The notes: a model not told the origin generated them from the letters alone. A stretch of DNA of 64,000 nt from Ancistrus triradiatus (GCA_025084515.1 JAJAGP010000570.1:1-64000); one strand, 5' to 3'; positions 10,311 through 23,325 are shown, counted from the stretch's first letter. Made by a program: numbers and translations.

Positions 10311-11434
10311 AGTAGGTTGATGAGGAACACCTATCAAATTAATGAGGGCTAATTGTCACTCATTAAATTCTGTTTTAACATTCAATAGATGGCAGATAAC
10401 AAAGTTGGTGAAAAACAAACAGCAGAAAACTTGAACACAGAGCTAGAAAGCAAGTGGGCTCTATTTTCACAAAGGTACACACATACAGTAATTTACTAGT
10501 ATAATCCCAATGTGTTTGCAATTTAGCTGAGCTAAATTACAACCCATTTTCCTGTTTCCCATTTGTATCTTGCTGTTTTATGCTGATGAGTGACACAAGG
10601 AACGTTGTATTTGTATTAGGTCATATATTGTGGTGCATATGGTAATTGTCTTGTTTTTGTTTGTTTGTTTAAGGATGTAACCTTTATTAATGTTGCCCCA
10701 CTTGGCTAATTCAGAACAGCTAACTAATACAATGGACTGAATAAACCACTTACATAGCAGACAGGTGACAATTTATTTTCCATGGAAAAACATTTAATTA
10801 ATAGAACAAATTCTAATCTAATTTAAAGTAATCTAATCTAACCGAATTCTAAACTAATTTTGAACTCATCTTAAATCTTGCTAGAATATATTAAATATTT
10901 ACCTTCCTACAAATGGCCACTTAGAAACAAGCTCATCAGCGAATATTTGCTCAAAATTTCTATATCAGCCTCCAAAGTGATTGAAAACAACACAGATTTC
11001 TCAGCTTGTATGCTCCAAATTTAACGCAAACTTAGGCTGGCTCTAAGAGTGGGGAGATTTTCAGACAGAGTTAAGTGGGAGTGAGAGCAGACCCAGCTGG
11101 ACCTCTGGCTTACATATAACTGGGCTCAGATCTGCCTCACTGAGAGAGTAGGAAAGTGAGAGGGAGACTGTGATGGAGAGCCAGAATTGGCCTGTTCAGT
11201 GGAACAGCTGAGCTCACAACTTCAGCACAGTGTGATTAATTTAACTAAATCTGCTTCTCCATAATCAGAGACTGTGAGCGAGAGGAAGAGCAAGACGAAC
11301 ACAGAATAATATGAAGCTGGATCTGTTTGTCTGCCATATGAAATTATAATGAATTGATGTATATACCAGCACCATGGTTTCAGAGTTACACCCAAAATAA
11401 ATAAACCAGGACTTAAATGAGTGCGGGTGCATCT

Positions 11435-11436
<2 letters not shown>
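10311..11436. other. Unassigned sequence
   Basis: AT-rich, with no repeat family recognised. A purine-rich stretch at 11050-11300 (AGAGTGGGGAG, GTGAGAGGGAG) has no further features. Confidence 0.35.

Positions 11437-11506
<70 letters not shown>
11437..11506 (+). repeat. (GT)n microsatellite
   Basis: 35 GT units, followed by an imperfect GTGTACATGTGTACAT extension. Confidence 0.95.
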
Positions 11507-11509
<3 letters not shown>

Positions 11510-11753
11510 TGTGTACATGTGTACATTTATTTATATACTTGTGAGGAAGAAATTATAGAAAAAACTTTAATAGCAAAACCTGGTGATTTTGACTTGTGAG
11601 GACCATTTTGTTAGTCCTCACTTCTTTAACTGCTTTTTTTTTTGTTTACAAACTCCAACCTTTATTTGAAAACCCAAAAGAGCCAAAAGATTTGTTGCTG
11701 GGGTTACAGTTAGGATTAGTAGTATAGTATTAACTAGCTACAGTAATCATTAT

Positions 11754-11793
11754 GAGAGAGAAAGAGAGAGAGAGAGAGAGGGAGAGAGAGAGA
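11754..11793 (+). repeat. (GA)n microsatellite
   Basis: Imperfect GA run with AA and GG interruptions. Confidence 0.9.
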
Positions 11794-11999
11794 TTTTAAC
11801 TACACTTTAATTAACTTCTGTACTTTAGATGCAAAAAACTAAACAGACCTACATAACTTATAAACCATTATCCAAATGTATACAATGATATGAACTTCAA
11901 CTTTTTCCCTTATCACACAAACTGTACAACATTATACAAGTTAAACAATATTACACTACAAAATTTAGAAAACAATATACATTATCTATACAATAAGCG

Positions 12000-12000
<1 letters not shown>

Positions 12001-12066
<66 letters not shown>

Positions 12067-12067
12067 G
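12001..12067 (+). repeat. Compound (TG)n(AG)n microsatellite
   Basis: 28 TG units pass directly into an AGAGAG run. Confidence 0.95.
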
Positions 12068-15000
12068 GTGGGTGCAGAGAGAGGCAGGGAGAGTCATCAG
12101 CGAGCGAGGAGGAATGACTCAATCGTAACCTGCTCACCAAATTCCTGCCGCACTACTTCATGATTAATAATCTGAGGCTTTGCACCAGCATAATCTGTTT
12201 GGTCACATCAGTGGCCACTGACATGACCTAATTACATTTGATAATGATTTAATAATATGTTTACATTGTACATCTGCAGATTAAAATGTGGCCCCTCTAA
12301 CCGCATATATTTGAATTAATTTTATTGGGGCGGTTACCACAGATTTTACATTTCCCGCAGATTTGTCAATGTAGTTCAGGTTTCAAAAGCTGGTTCCAGG
12401 GCTTGCCTCATCTCACATGGTTCTAATTGGCCTATCCCAGAGACCTTGAAGGTTGAGAATGGCTGGGGTGCAGATCTACCCCAAGTACACGGGGAACAGC
12501 CAAGGCCGCATAGTCACACCTGGAGAGAGCTGCAGGGAAGTGATTTAGCAGTGGGACAGTGAAAGACACCAGGGCAAAAATGGAGTGAACTGACAGGAAG
12601 AAGTCTGAGAGAGCAGGGTGGGAGGAGGTAAAGGAGCTCTGAGAGAGGCTTGCTAATGAGGTCTAACATGCAATTGCCCCTGGCTCTGTCAACACTCCAC
12701 ATCACACCATTCAGCTTTGTTATTATTAACTCTTGGGAGATGACAGGTTTTGTATCAGAAAAGGAACTGCCCCTCCCCCCACCCCCCACCCTTCTCCCTG
12801 CACACAGTCATGGGGGAGGCTCTGAACTTTCACACTTTACCCGCTCTTCCCATGAGATCTGCTCCCGTCATTTTCCTCCCGTGGTGATGTAACATGGGAA
12901 TATCTTTCCCTTCCAGCAACAAGGCAGGAGAGGTCATTCTGTTTTTCCAGCATTATTCCCTTACTGTAAAAAAAAAGAACAAGAGCAAGATGGGATATAC
13001 TGCTATAAAGAAGTTATGAGAGAACGAAAACAATGAGTCTGTGCATTTTCCCATGCTTTGACGGATTGTTCTGTTGTGTATAAGTCTGTGATTCTGAATA
13101 TATATGCCATTAATAAGGGATACGACCATATATGTAGCTGGTGTTGTTTACAGATAAAAGAAACCCAGCAAAGCTTCACAAATAAAACCTTATACACATT
13201 TATTTTCATTCTCCACTAGCTAGAAGTATATAAGGCATTTATACTTCAAACTAAAGCATATAATGTGTTAACGTTGCCCACAACTGCCTACACTTCATGG
13301 CCTGGATAGTATTTCCTGTCGACAGCAGTCTTTGAAGACTCCCATGAAACTATTTGTAATTACTTTTATAATTGTGCAAAATCTGTTTGAAACTTATGTA
13401 TGATTCCCGATAAATTTCAAAGGAACTTATCACACAAGCTAAATATGTTTCCTCCCCTCCCTTCAGTAGTCAGAACAGAGTCACATACAGGCTGTTTTGT
13501 GGCGAGTACCAGCAGTAAAGGTTAAACTGAGTGGTCCAGTTTGAGGAGATAAAATCTAATGCTGAGCTGCATTCTACAACAAACATGAGCCGTGATAAAT
13601 GATGGTCTATTTACTTTGTGCCGCAGACATAAACACAGGCCCACTTGGCTGCGCTCCGCTCATTTAGATATCCCACCACCATTATTTCAATTAAGGTTCA
13701 GTGCCTATGAATCCATTGAGAGTTCCCTGCTTGCCTGAATGGAGAAGGGGAAGTTGACTAATGTCGCACACACTTGCACACAGATAACAGTAATGGCAAC
13801 AGTGCATGAGAAGACAACGTACAACAGAGTGGGCCTGAGTCTAATAAAGAATGCTGCTCAAGACATGCCAGTCCAGCAAAACACAGCGTATGGTGAGCTA
13901 CACCTTAAACCCTGGGTCACTGGGATCTACTGAAATCACACTGACCTCGGTTGAGTTTGAAGCATTCTTTTAAGCACTGTTTTTCCGGATGAATGGAAGG
14001 CCACTCATAATCATTATGTCAATTATATTTAAGTTGATCAAATGAGCCATGCAGTTTTGATGAAGAAATAACAGAGCAGCAGAAATTTAAAATGAAGCAA
14101 TCAGAAGGGTTTTGTTTTTTCTTGCTTCAACTTAAGCCAGTGCCAAAAACATTGTTGTGTGACAATTAAATCTATATAAATGTTGCAATGTCTGAGGCAA
14201 ACATTGTCTTCATGTCATCTCCAGATGTTGTCCAGTATTAAAGTCACAAAGTCTAGCTACAAATAGCTCGGGGTTAAACAGCTTAAATGCCCACCCCATG
14301 TCCCCAAAAAATAGCTATAGGGGCTATTGTTAGCATTGCAAATTAAAGGAGGAGCAATACGTCTGAGTATGTGGGGATCCATGGGAGTGGTTCATAATCA
14401 CTGTGTACTCATAAATCACCATGTAGGGGTTCCTGGGAACGAGCGAGTGGGACAGGAGACGGACCCTGGGGTTGTGGAGGTACACCATAGAGGAACCAAG
14501 AAAGGAGCCAGCCTCAATTTAACTAATGCCTTGTATTTCCCCTCTAAGACAAAAACTTCAGATTGACTAATTGCATTCAAACCCATTCCCTGATTCAATG
14601 ATAGCCCAAACATGCAGCAGTAACCTTGTATAAATAAGCCATGCACACTTCCATGTCTATCAGCCAGATGAGAATGCACTGGGGTCTTTTTTGTAATGAG
14701 AATTATGTCTTGCTTCAAGGCTGTGGTGTGATTGACTTAGACAAGAGGAAGAGACCGTTATTTTCCACTTTGTATTTTAATGACTTGTTTATGGTAAAGT
14801 CATTTATCGAAAAGTCGTCTGTCATTTTGTGGGCTTTGCTCATGTGGCATGTTTTCAAAAAGTTATATAATGTTCAAGGATACATATAACTTTAGGAAAC
14901 CATCATGGATCTCTTAATATAATTTCCTGAATTTTCAAAGGCATGGTTTGTACCTTGTTGGATACAAAAAAAAAAAAAATCTGGAGTAGAAAAGTCTTTG

Positions 15001-17253
15001 TTTCAAATTACTTTTTATTATGGTTTGCAGATGTGACAATGCACAGTGGTGCTTCCAAGTCGTTCCCTGTGGTCTTAAAGTGGAGTGTTTCATCTGTTGA
15101 GTCATGTAGAAAGCTTTATAGGGTTACCCCGAGCAGGGGAGGCCAGAGGGAACTGGGGTTAGGGTGCTTATTTCAAGATTGGATTAACATCTCAGGGAGC
15201 AGTAATGCTTGTTGGATTCCTTTGCAATCAGAATCACTAACCAAGTTGTATGTGTATCAGTTTGGGGGTCTTTTTTGAAAGTCAGGATAAACTACTGAAT
15301 GTGGAACCGTGATAAAGCTGTATGGACTCAGGATGTCCGCTGGGCTCTGCTCCCTTCCTGAGCTTGCTGTGTGAGTAGAGATGATGGATGAAGAGCCCGG
15401 ACCCTGCTCCAACCATAGAGAGGCCACGATAATGTGAAAAGCAAAGAGCAATCACATCTGCGCAATGTCTGTCTCCTTCACTTTCTCACTTTCCTTCTTT
15501 CTCTTACCTCTCTTTGCAAAAGTCACAATGCCATTAATTTTTTTTTGTTTGATTTGCTGAAGTGCATTTACGTTCAGCCCCAAGCCAAACTAAAGTCTTG
15601 GGAGTGTAAACCAATATCAAGGGGCTATGTAAGTCTGATTGCACAATAGACATTAGACTTGGCCATGCAGACATGCTCGAGAAATTGTGATTGATGAACT
15701 CCTTTGACTTGTTTCTCTGTGTTTGTCTATGTAACGTATTATTTCTGTCCTTGCATGTTTGCTTTTGTTTCCTCTTTGGGTACATTAATATGTGCAGCAC
15801 CATTCTTAATCACAACAAGGCAAAAAGGCCTGGAATTGAGCCCAGCTCTGCCTTTTCACGATATGTAACTGTAGGCTGGCATTTTGGCATCTAGGCTATT
15901 ATCAGCTTCTGTAAATATAACATATTGAGTTTAAGATGAGGAAAACAACCCTGCCACAATCACGCCATCGCTCTCTTCCACTAATGGTTTCCTAAACTGG
16001 CCCAATCAGCTTGTCTGTGATGTATTACTCTTTCCGTTGAGGATTTTAAGATGTCATATTTGATGAATCACAAGAAGCCGAAGAACTTTCATGTTCCGGT
16101 CAGGATACTTCTGAGGGCCTCGTTGTGGGATGATATTACATCACATGAAAAGCAACTTTTTAGTAGCCCGAGGAATAGCATTCCTTCCTCGCCTGTTCCT
16201 TCTGGTTATGTCATAACGGCCCCAAGTATGTGGAAGGAACTGCAATGGAATGTCTTTCTCTGCATAAATCACTTCTCACATTTGTTAGCAATACAACAAG
16301 TCATACAAAATGTTGTATGTATTTACATTTTCTGTTAAAAACTCAGGATGTTCACTAGAATTAGTATTAAATAAACAAATAATCCCATGGCAATTATGCA
16401 TATACAGATAACTTTTTTGTTAATATTTTGTTAACTGATCAGCTAAAGCCTGAAAGCTTACAAAAAATGGCTAGAGTTTCAGAGAGATGAATTAAAGCAA
16501 AAGAAATGCTAGTCCGGTCTGTTTTTGTATGTGCATTGAATTGCTCATGACGCATTTGATTAATAATTTTTCCTCGTATAATGGGGAACTATAGTTTTGG
16601 TTATAATAATGACTAATTAATTGCAATGAAATGAAAACAAACAGTTCACTAATTACTTTATTTTTCTGGGCTTGATAATGAATCAGACTGCACCCCCTTT
16701 TAATTTGCAAACTTAACTGCAGTTGTGCTTCTGCTTTTGGCTCTGCCAGTCTTGAGGCCTTCCCAGCAAGCCAGATTCATACTTTCAAGGTTCAGGTTTT
16801 AAATATCAAGTAAGAAGAGGTGCCATTCCAATCTGAAGCAGTAAAAACTTTCAATCTGGTTTCATTTTGCTGTTTTGATTGCAACACCATGGCTTCCCTG
16901 ATTGTGATTTTTGAGACAGACACATACTTCCATAACATCATCAGTGGAAAGAGCTGTCCTCCACTACTATGGTGTAGTATGTACAAAACAACGTTGTCAC
17001 ATATTAGTCATTTTGAGCTAATCTCAAAATTATGTACTGACAAGAAAAGTCAATTAATCGTGGTTAACCTGTAGAAATTCACAGGCATATCACAATATTA
17101 TGACGCACCCTTTGTTTCTCACTCACTGGCCATTAATATCACTCTGTTCTGTTATAGGAAGACACTTTGTAGTTATTTACTGTCAGTCCTATAGCCCGTC
17201 TGTTTCCTCACTTTATTAGCCTCTTTCACCCTGTTTCTTCCAAGGCCACTGTT
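12068..17253. other. Repeat-poor, unannotated block
   Basis: The longest stretch of the window without recognisable transposon sequence. Reading frames of up to 111 codons occur (for example 14943-15278 and 16051-16338), but none shows a domain, codon bias or splice-site context that I can defend. Composition is mixed, with local homeodomain-type ATTA words. It may hold regulatory elements of a flanking gene; see the findings for the three most suggestive stretches. No promoter or polyadenylation signal with a matching exon was found. Confidence 0.4.
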
Positions 17254-18522
17254 TTTAACTGTTGTAAGTCTTCACCAGGTTTGTCAGAACACTGTAGCTG
17301 GTATTTTTGGGCCCATTCCTCATGCAGAATCTCCTCTAGAGCAGTGATTTTGGGGCTGTCCACTGGGAAACAATGGTGGACTTTTCAACTCCTGGTGATT
17401 TCGGAGACTGGCTAGCCACTGCAGGACCTGAAATGCTTTTTTAACGGCGCCACCCTTTTGTTGCCTGAGAGGTGTGTTTGGGGCTCTTGTCATGCGGAAG
17501 ACCCAGCCATGGTCCATCTTCAATCTCCCCGCACTGAATGGAAGTAGGTTTGCTTTAAATCGCATGATACATGGCCCCGTTCATTTTTTCCTTAACACGG
17601 ATCAGTCGTCTTGTCCCCTTTGGTAGAAAAACAAGCCCAAAGCATGATGTTTCCATCCTCATGCTTTACAGTAGGGTATGGTGTTCTTGGGGATGCAACT
17701 CTAATTCTTCTTCCTTCCTCCAAACACGGCGAGTTGAGATTTAACCAAAAAGTTCTATTTAGTTTCATCTGACAACATGATATTCTCCCAATCCTCTTCG
17801 GATCAGACATATGCTGTCTGGCAAACTTTCAGACGGACCGGACCTGTCCTGGCTTAAAAGCAGGGGCACGCCTGGCACTGCAGGATCTGAGTCCCTCTCA
17901 GCGTAGTGTGTACTGATGGTAGCTTTGGTACTTTGGGTCCCAGCTCCTCTGCAAGGTCAATGGTTCATCGTCCCCTTTTTGTAGTCTGGATTTTTTGCTC
18001 CATGTTTCCTCATGATCATTTTGACCCATGGGATGGATCTTGCATGGAGCCCCAGATAAGGGAGATTATCAATAGTTCTTTGTATGTCTTCCATTTTTTT
18101 AACACTTGCTCCCACAGTTGATTTATTCACAACCCACCTGCTTGCCTATTGTATATTCATTCAAACTCTTCACTCCTTCCCAGCCCTGGTGCAGGTCTAT
18201 ATACAATTTTCTTCCTTGTGTTCTTGGACATCACTTTGGTCTTGGCCCAGGTTGAGTTGGAGTCTGACTGTTTGAGCTGTGGACAGGTGTCTTTTATACA
18301 GAATAACGATGTTCAAACAGGTTGCCATTAATACGTAACAAAGACGAGTGATGATTTTCCTGGATTTTTTTTTTCTCATTTTTGTCTCTCATAGTGGAAG
18401 TGGAAACCTATGGGGGGGGCTAGAACTTCCCCCTTCCCCCTCCTCTCGAAGTGGGCATCTCATCTTTCTAGTAGGAGAACTTGCACAATCAGTGGCGACT
18501 AAATACCGTTTTTGCCTCACTG
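17254..18522 (-). mobile_element. Tc1-like family C copy, one end missing
   Basis: Same family as the copy at 19637-21220, but reversed. From right to left: the terminal repeat (GCACAATCAGTGGC...CACTG, next to TA at 18523), subterminal TCTGGATTTTTTTTTCTCAT-like sequence, then the transposase gene. Readable pieces are the complements of the ATG region, the KHGGGNIMLWGCFS block near 17640, and the C-terminal region near 17300. About 300 bp at the left end, including the second terminal repeat, is gone. The coding frame has many frameshifts. Confidence 0.85.
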
Positions 18523-18524
18523 TA

Positions 18525-18693
18525 AATGAACAATCATAATATTTTTGTCTCATGTGTTTAACTGGGTTCTCTTTATCTACTCTTTTACTTGTGTGAAAAA
18601 ATCTAATGATGTTTTAGGTCATATTTAATGCAAGAAAGATAGATAGAAGATAGAAATGTCTAAGTGTTCACAAACTTTCAAACACCACTGGTA
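18525..18693. mobile_element. Tc1-like family B terminal fragment
   Basis: Runs from AATATTTTTGTCTCATGTG through CTGGGTTCTCTTTATCTAC to the terminus TTCACAAACTTTCAAACACC. It starts exactly where the family C copy ends (TA at 18523-18524), which suggests family C inserted into an older family B copy. Confidence 0.8.
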
Positions 18694-19634
18694 AGACACG
18701 CTGATTAGGTGAGATTTCCACACTTGTATTGTACAGTAACGGTACAATATTCAAGACCCGGTACAAGATCCGGTACCCTTCATATTTGGTACCTCTCTAT
18801 TCGTGTGGATCCAGCACCTATGCATTTTTTACACTATATAAAGTAAAATAAAAATAAGCAATTTTAATAAACTACTTTTAAATAAATGGTTCTTATTTGT
18901 ATGTAACCTCCTTTCCAAAAACCCAAATGGCTCAATTTCGATGATTACATTTTGATAGTAATTGGAGTAATTACTGCATTAGTCACATATTGCACAGCCA
19001 TGCGTCAGGAGAGCTTATGGATGGCGAGGTTTGGAAATGGTGAAAAAACACAACATAGTTAAGACAATGTAAGTCTTTTTCATTTATATAAATATTCTAT
19101 TTTGACAGCTACTGTATTACATGTTGCACTTTTCAAAGTGTAAACTTTTTACTTAATGCCCACTTTCCGGATCACTACACGCTTGGTGTTTCCTTACCTC
19201 ATGTATTACAAATTAAGCACTGAGTACCACACTCTGTAAACGTTACAAGTATGATGATATGCCCTACATAAATTTTTATTAGAAATGTTTATGACAAACA
19301 AATGGAAGGTGTATACTGTACGTAGGTCAGGTTATCCCATCCACTGTCTTTCCCCTTATTCTCACATTATTCCTTTCTCCTCCATGACAGAGTTGACAGT
19401 GTGTGCATGCAGAGTGTTTGTGTGTATGGGGTTTTTTCATTTAAGTTTTGTGGTTTTGGCAGGCAGGCTGCATGTCTGATCCAATAGTCGAGCCACGTGG
19501 CTGTCATATGTTGTAAGATCTAGAAAAAATATTCTGGGTCACCTTTGCAAAGTTTTCAAAGTCTGCCAAGTCTTGTTCATCAAGGTTTGCATTTTCATAT
19601 AGAAGTTTTATTGATTAATGATAAGTAACGCACA
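18694..19634. other. Unassigned AT-rich sequence
   Basis: No coding or repeat assignment. It contains a local cluster of four GGTAC words at 18741-18792. Confidence 0.35.
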
Positions 19635-19636
19635 TA

Positions 19637-21220
19637 CAGTGGGGAAAAAACGTATTTAGTCGGCCACTGATTGTGCAAGTTCTCCTACTTAGAAAGATGA
19701 GAGAGGTCTGTAATTTTCATCATAGCTACACTTCAACTATGAGAGACAAAATGAGAAAAAAAAATCCAGAAAATCACAATGTAGGATTTTTACAGAATTT
19801 AATTGTAAATCATGGTGGAAAATAAGTATTTGGTCACCCACAAACAAGCAAGATTTCTGGCTCTCACAGACCTGTAGCATACCTAATCTTTAAGAAGCTC
19901 TTCTGTCCTCCACTGGTTACCTGTATTAATGGCACCTGTTTGACCTCGTTATCTGTATAAAAGACACCTGTTCACAGCCTCAAACAGTCAGACTCCAAAC
20001 TCAACCATGGCCAAGACCAAAGAGCTGTTGAAGGACACCAGGAAGAAAATTGTAGACCTGCACCAGGCTGGGACGAGTGAATCTACAATAGGCAAGCAGG
20101 TTGGTGTGAATAAATCAACTGTGGAGCAATTGTAAGAAAATGTAAGACATACAAGACTATTGATAATCTCCCTCAATCTTGGGCTCCACGCATGATCTCA
20201 TCCCGTGGGGTCAAAATGATCATGAGAACGGAGAACAAAATTCACAGAACTACATGGAGAACTATAGGGACCTGATGAATGACCTGCAGAGAGCTGGGAC
20301 CAAAGTAACAAGGCTACCATCAGTAACACACTACGCCGAGAGGGACTCAGATTCTGGAGTGCCAGGCGTGTCCCCCTGCTTAAGCCAGTACATGTCCAGG
20401 CCCGTCTGAAGTTTGCCAGAGAGCATATGGATGATCCAGAAGAGGATTGGGAGAATATCATGTGGTCAGATGAAACCAAAATAGAACTTTTTGGTAAAAT
20501 CTCAACTCGCCGTGTTTGGAGGAAGAAGAATGCTGAGTTGCATCCCAAGAATGCCATACCTACTGTAAAGCATGGGGGTGGAAACATCATGCTTTGGGGC
20601 TGTTTTTCTGCAGAGGGGACAGGACGACTGATCCGTGTTAAGGGAAGAATGAACAGAGCCATGTATCGTGAGATTTTAAGCCAAACCCCTTCCATCAGTG
20701 AGAGCATTGAAGATGGACATGTCTGGGTCTTCCAGTCATGATAATTGATCCAAACACACCTCTCGCAACAAAGGAGTGTCTCCGTAAAAAGCATTCAAGG
20801 TCCTCAGTGGCCTAGCCATCCTCCGGATCTTCCCCCAGGAGTTGTAAAGTTCATGTTCCCATCGACACCCCAAAACATCACTGCTCTATAGGAATCTCCT
20901 GGAGGATGGGCCAAAATACCAGCTCGTGTGTGGCAAACCTGGTGAAGACTTACAGTAACGTTTACCTCTGTCATTGGCAACAAAGTTGGGTTACAAAGTA
21001 TTGTGTGAACCAAATTTATTGACCAAATCTTATTTTCCACCATAATTTACAAATAAATTCCTTTAAAAAATCCTACAATGTGATTTTCTGGATTTTTTTT
21101 TCTCATTTTGTCTCTCATAGTTGAAGTGTAGTTATGATGAAAATTACAGACCTCTCTCATCTTTCTAAGTAGGAGAACTTGCACAATCAGTGGCCGACTA
21201 AATACTTTTTTGCGCCACTG
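19637..21220 (+). mobile_element. Tc1-like family C copy, full length with both ends
   Basis: Both terminal repeats are present and flanked by TA (19635-19636 and 21221-21222). They pair as GGCCACTGATTGTGCAAGTT at the left and its complement at the right, with a further inverted block (AGATGAGAGAGGTCTGTAAT) inside. At 1584 bp this is the usual length for a fish Tc1 element. The transposase gene is listed separately; it is non-functional. Confidence 0.93.
20007..20975 (+). pseudogene. Tc1-like family C transposase pseudogene
   Basis: DD34E transposase of the Tc1/mariner superfamily, which cuts and reinserts its own element. The start ATG at 20007 (MAKTKELLKDTRKKIVDLHQ) fits the family. The first HTH follows, but a 1-base loss near 20132 causes an early TAA. 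After that the reading recovers in other frames: NDLQRAGTKVT, then MWSDETKIELFGK with the first catalytic Asp at about 20468, and KHGGGNIMLWGCFSAEGTG. An extra T near 20737 shifts the frame just before the second Asp block, which also has a stop. The C-terminal third is garbled and the third catalytic residue is not recognisable. Confidence 0.85.
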
Positions 21221-21222
21221 TA

Positions 21223-21688
21223 CATATTGATATGACTTGCGTATCACTGCCAGTTTTAAAAAACCATACATGTTTATTTGCTGAATATTATATATCTGAG
21301 AAGTGAAACATAAACTAAATGTTTTGATTTTCAGACTTGTTAAGCCTTAATCCAAGTAAGAAGAAGATGATTCCAAAGCTGTAGATACTCTGTGACCTTT
21401 GAAATCCTCAGTTTGTTGTGCATGCACAGCCAGACTCAAATCAGCAGTGTGAAGATCTCTCCAATAAAAAACACTTGTAGGCTGGTCAGGTATGCAAAGC
21501 CATTACAACATTACAATCATTACATCATTACAAATTTTGTCTTGTACAGTATGTAAATACTGATGTAACATCTGAAGTATACAACCCAGAACTTTAACCA
21601 GGTCTATTGAATCTAAGCGTTGCTGGGGGTTGGATATTTTATAATGCGTTCTTGAGATTAATGAAAACTGCACTTCACAAATATACAG
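21223..21688. other. Unassigned sequence
   Basis: No coding or repeat assignment. Confidence 0.35.
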
Positions 21689-21690
21689 TA

Positions 21691-22149
21691 CAGTGGTACC
21701 GCAGTTCTTGCTGTTAATTTGTTCCAGAAGGCTTGTTGAGTACCAGACACAAAAGTCTGAGTACCAAAAGAATTTTTCCCATAAGGAATAATGTAAATTG
21801 AATTAATCCATTTCAGACCTTTAGAAAATCCACACTGTACAAGACATTATATGCAGTAATGGAGTTGTATTGTACAGAGGCTCCCTGATTTATGATGGGG
21901 ATACATTCCATCAAATCCAAAATAAGTTAAATGTATCATGAACCAATGACTTTAGTAAAGTATATAGTGTATCATAGCGGAGCCTATTATCCATTAACAT
22001 TTACATTAACACTTACATTAACCTACAGTTGGCCAAAATCAATAACACAAAGCTTATTTTATAATAAAGTGTTGAAAAATATAATGTAATTTAGTGAGTA
22101 ATGGATTGAAAGTGAAAAGTCAAAGCAAAACACTTTTTTGGTGAATTCA
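21691..22149 (+). repeat. Unclassified dispersed repeat R2, copy 1
   Basis: Starts CAGTGGTACCGCAGTTCTTG after a TA and ends near GGTGAATTC. Copy 2 is at 51778-52211 in the same orientation with the same internal order: TTCCAGAAGGCTTG, CCCATAAGGAATAATG, GAGTTGTATTGTACAG, GTGTTGAAAAAT, GAGTAATGGATTGAAAGTGA. The TA-flanked start suggests a non-autonomous DNA transposon, but I see no matching inverted end. Confidence 0.7.
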
Positions 22150-22234
22150 ATTAAAATAAAAAAAATATTTAAATGAATGTCTTTTTTTCAGATCAAGTAG
22201 AGGAAGAGCATAGAATCACTCAATGTTGAGGAAA

Positions 22235-23325
22235 CAATTATGCAAACACAAAAAGTAATTTGTTGCTCTTGCTCAGGCTTTTACTGTCTTGAATACTTTG
22301 ACACATGGACTTCACTAATGAAAAACAATATTCTATGTCAATCTGGTTCCAACAGATTGGTTTTGCATGGTGGAGACATGGACCATTTTCTTTATTTCCT
22401 CATAAATTTTCAATTGGATTGAGATGTGGACCATTTTTCTAGTGATGCTAATGAGTTGATATGTCATTCCTGAAAAAAAGCTTCAACACTCTTTTCTCTT
22501 GGCAAGGTGCATTATCATCCTTAAAAATAACTTAATTACCAAACCTATTTTCTATCAACTGAATGAGACAAATGTACAAAATTCTGTGATACACACTGTT
22601 AAGATTACAATTGTCATCTCCCCTGGTCATTTACCTAACATGAATCACCATATCATCTTTGTATGTTTCATTAGAATGGCACCAGATAAAAGTTCTATCA
22701 TCATCTCCTTAGTTAATGCAGATTTGTGATGCGTTCCTGAATATCAATTTTCTCTGATCATACACGCTTCATTATTGCTTTTCTTTAACTCTGTGTGTAC
22801 ACTTAGTTTCTTCTGTTTAGGTGTTAGGGCTGATTTTGTTTAACTTTTCTTTATGTAAATTTCATTTCAGTCAGCTAATTTTTAAAAAGTTTTTTTATTT
22901 TATTTTTAAGGCAAGTTTTGTACTATAGCTTTGATGTCTTACTTGGTCTAACAATATGTTTCCCTTTCATAACCTTCCTACTTCATTTATATATGGGCCA
23001 AATTTTAGACACAGCATGCTGGGAACAGCCAAAATTTTTTGCCACACTCTGGGTTTAATTTCCTCCTTGAGGAAGCTCTATAATCCTTTCCATTGTTTTA
23101 TTTTCAAAAAGTCAAACTTCCCATTAAAGTTTGCACTTCCTTTTAACTGCAGACTAATTTAAACTTTTAAACCTCTACTAGTATTTGTTAGAAATGCAAA
23201 TTCTAAAGAGATTATAAAGAAATTATTTATAAATGGTGGAAATGGATAAAATTAATTTAAACTGATCAACATTTTGCCACTCACAGATTTGTAATATTGA
23301 ATAATTTTCCTCAGTACAAGGTACA
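22235..23325 (-). mobile_element. Decayed Tc1-like element, family G
   Basis: On the minus strand DDNAPC at about 22510 (second catalytic Asp block) is followed by PHLNPIENL at about 22410 (third catalytic Glu region), then a C-terminal region with LVKSM. Spacing fits a DD34E transposase. The N-terminal half is too decayed to read. Near 23260-23320 the sequence GCCACTCACAGATTTGTAAT resembles the subterminal region of family B, so this may be a relative. Many stops. Boundaries are approximate. Confidence 0.5.

Noticed and set aside
11222..11599. Frames of Thr-His and Val-Cys repeats on both strands, also at 8770-8988
   Set aside because: Translation of (GT)n microsatellites; not proteins.
14943..15278. 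A 111-codon plus-strand frame as a possible exon
   Set aside because: No domain, contains a long A/K run from a poly-A tract, and lacks convincing splice context.
20198..20794. A 198-codon minus-strand open frame
   Set aside because: It is the antisense of the Tc1 family C transposase, which is clearly readable on the plus strand.
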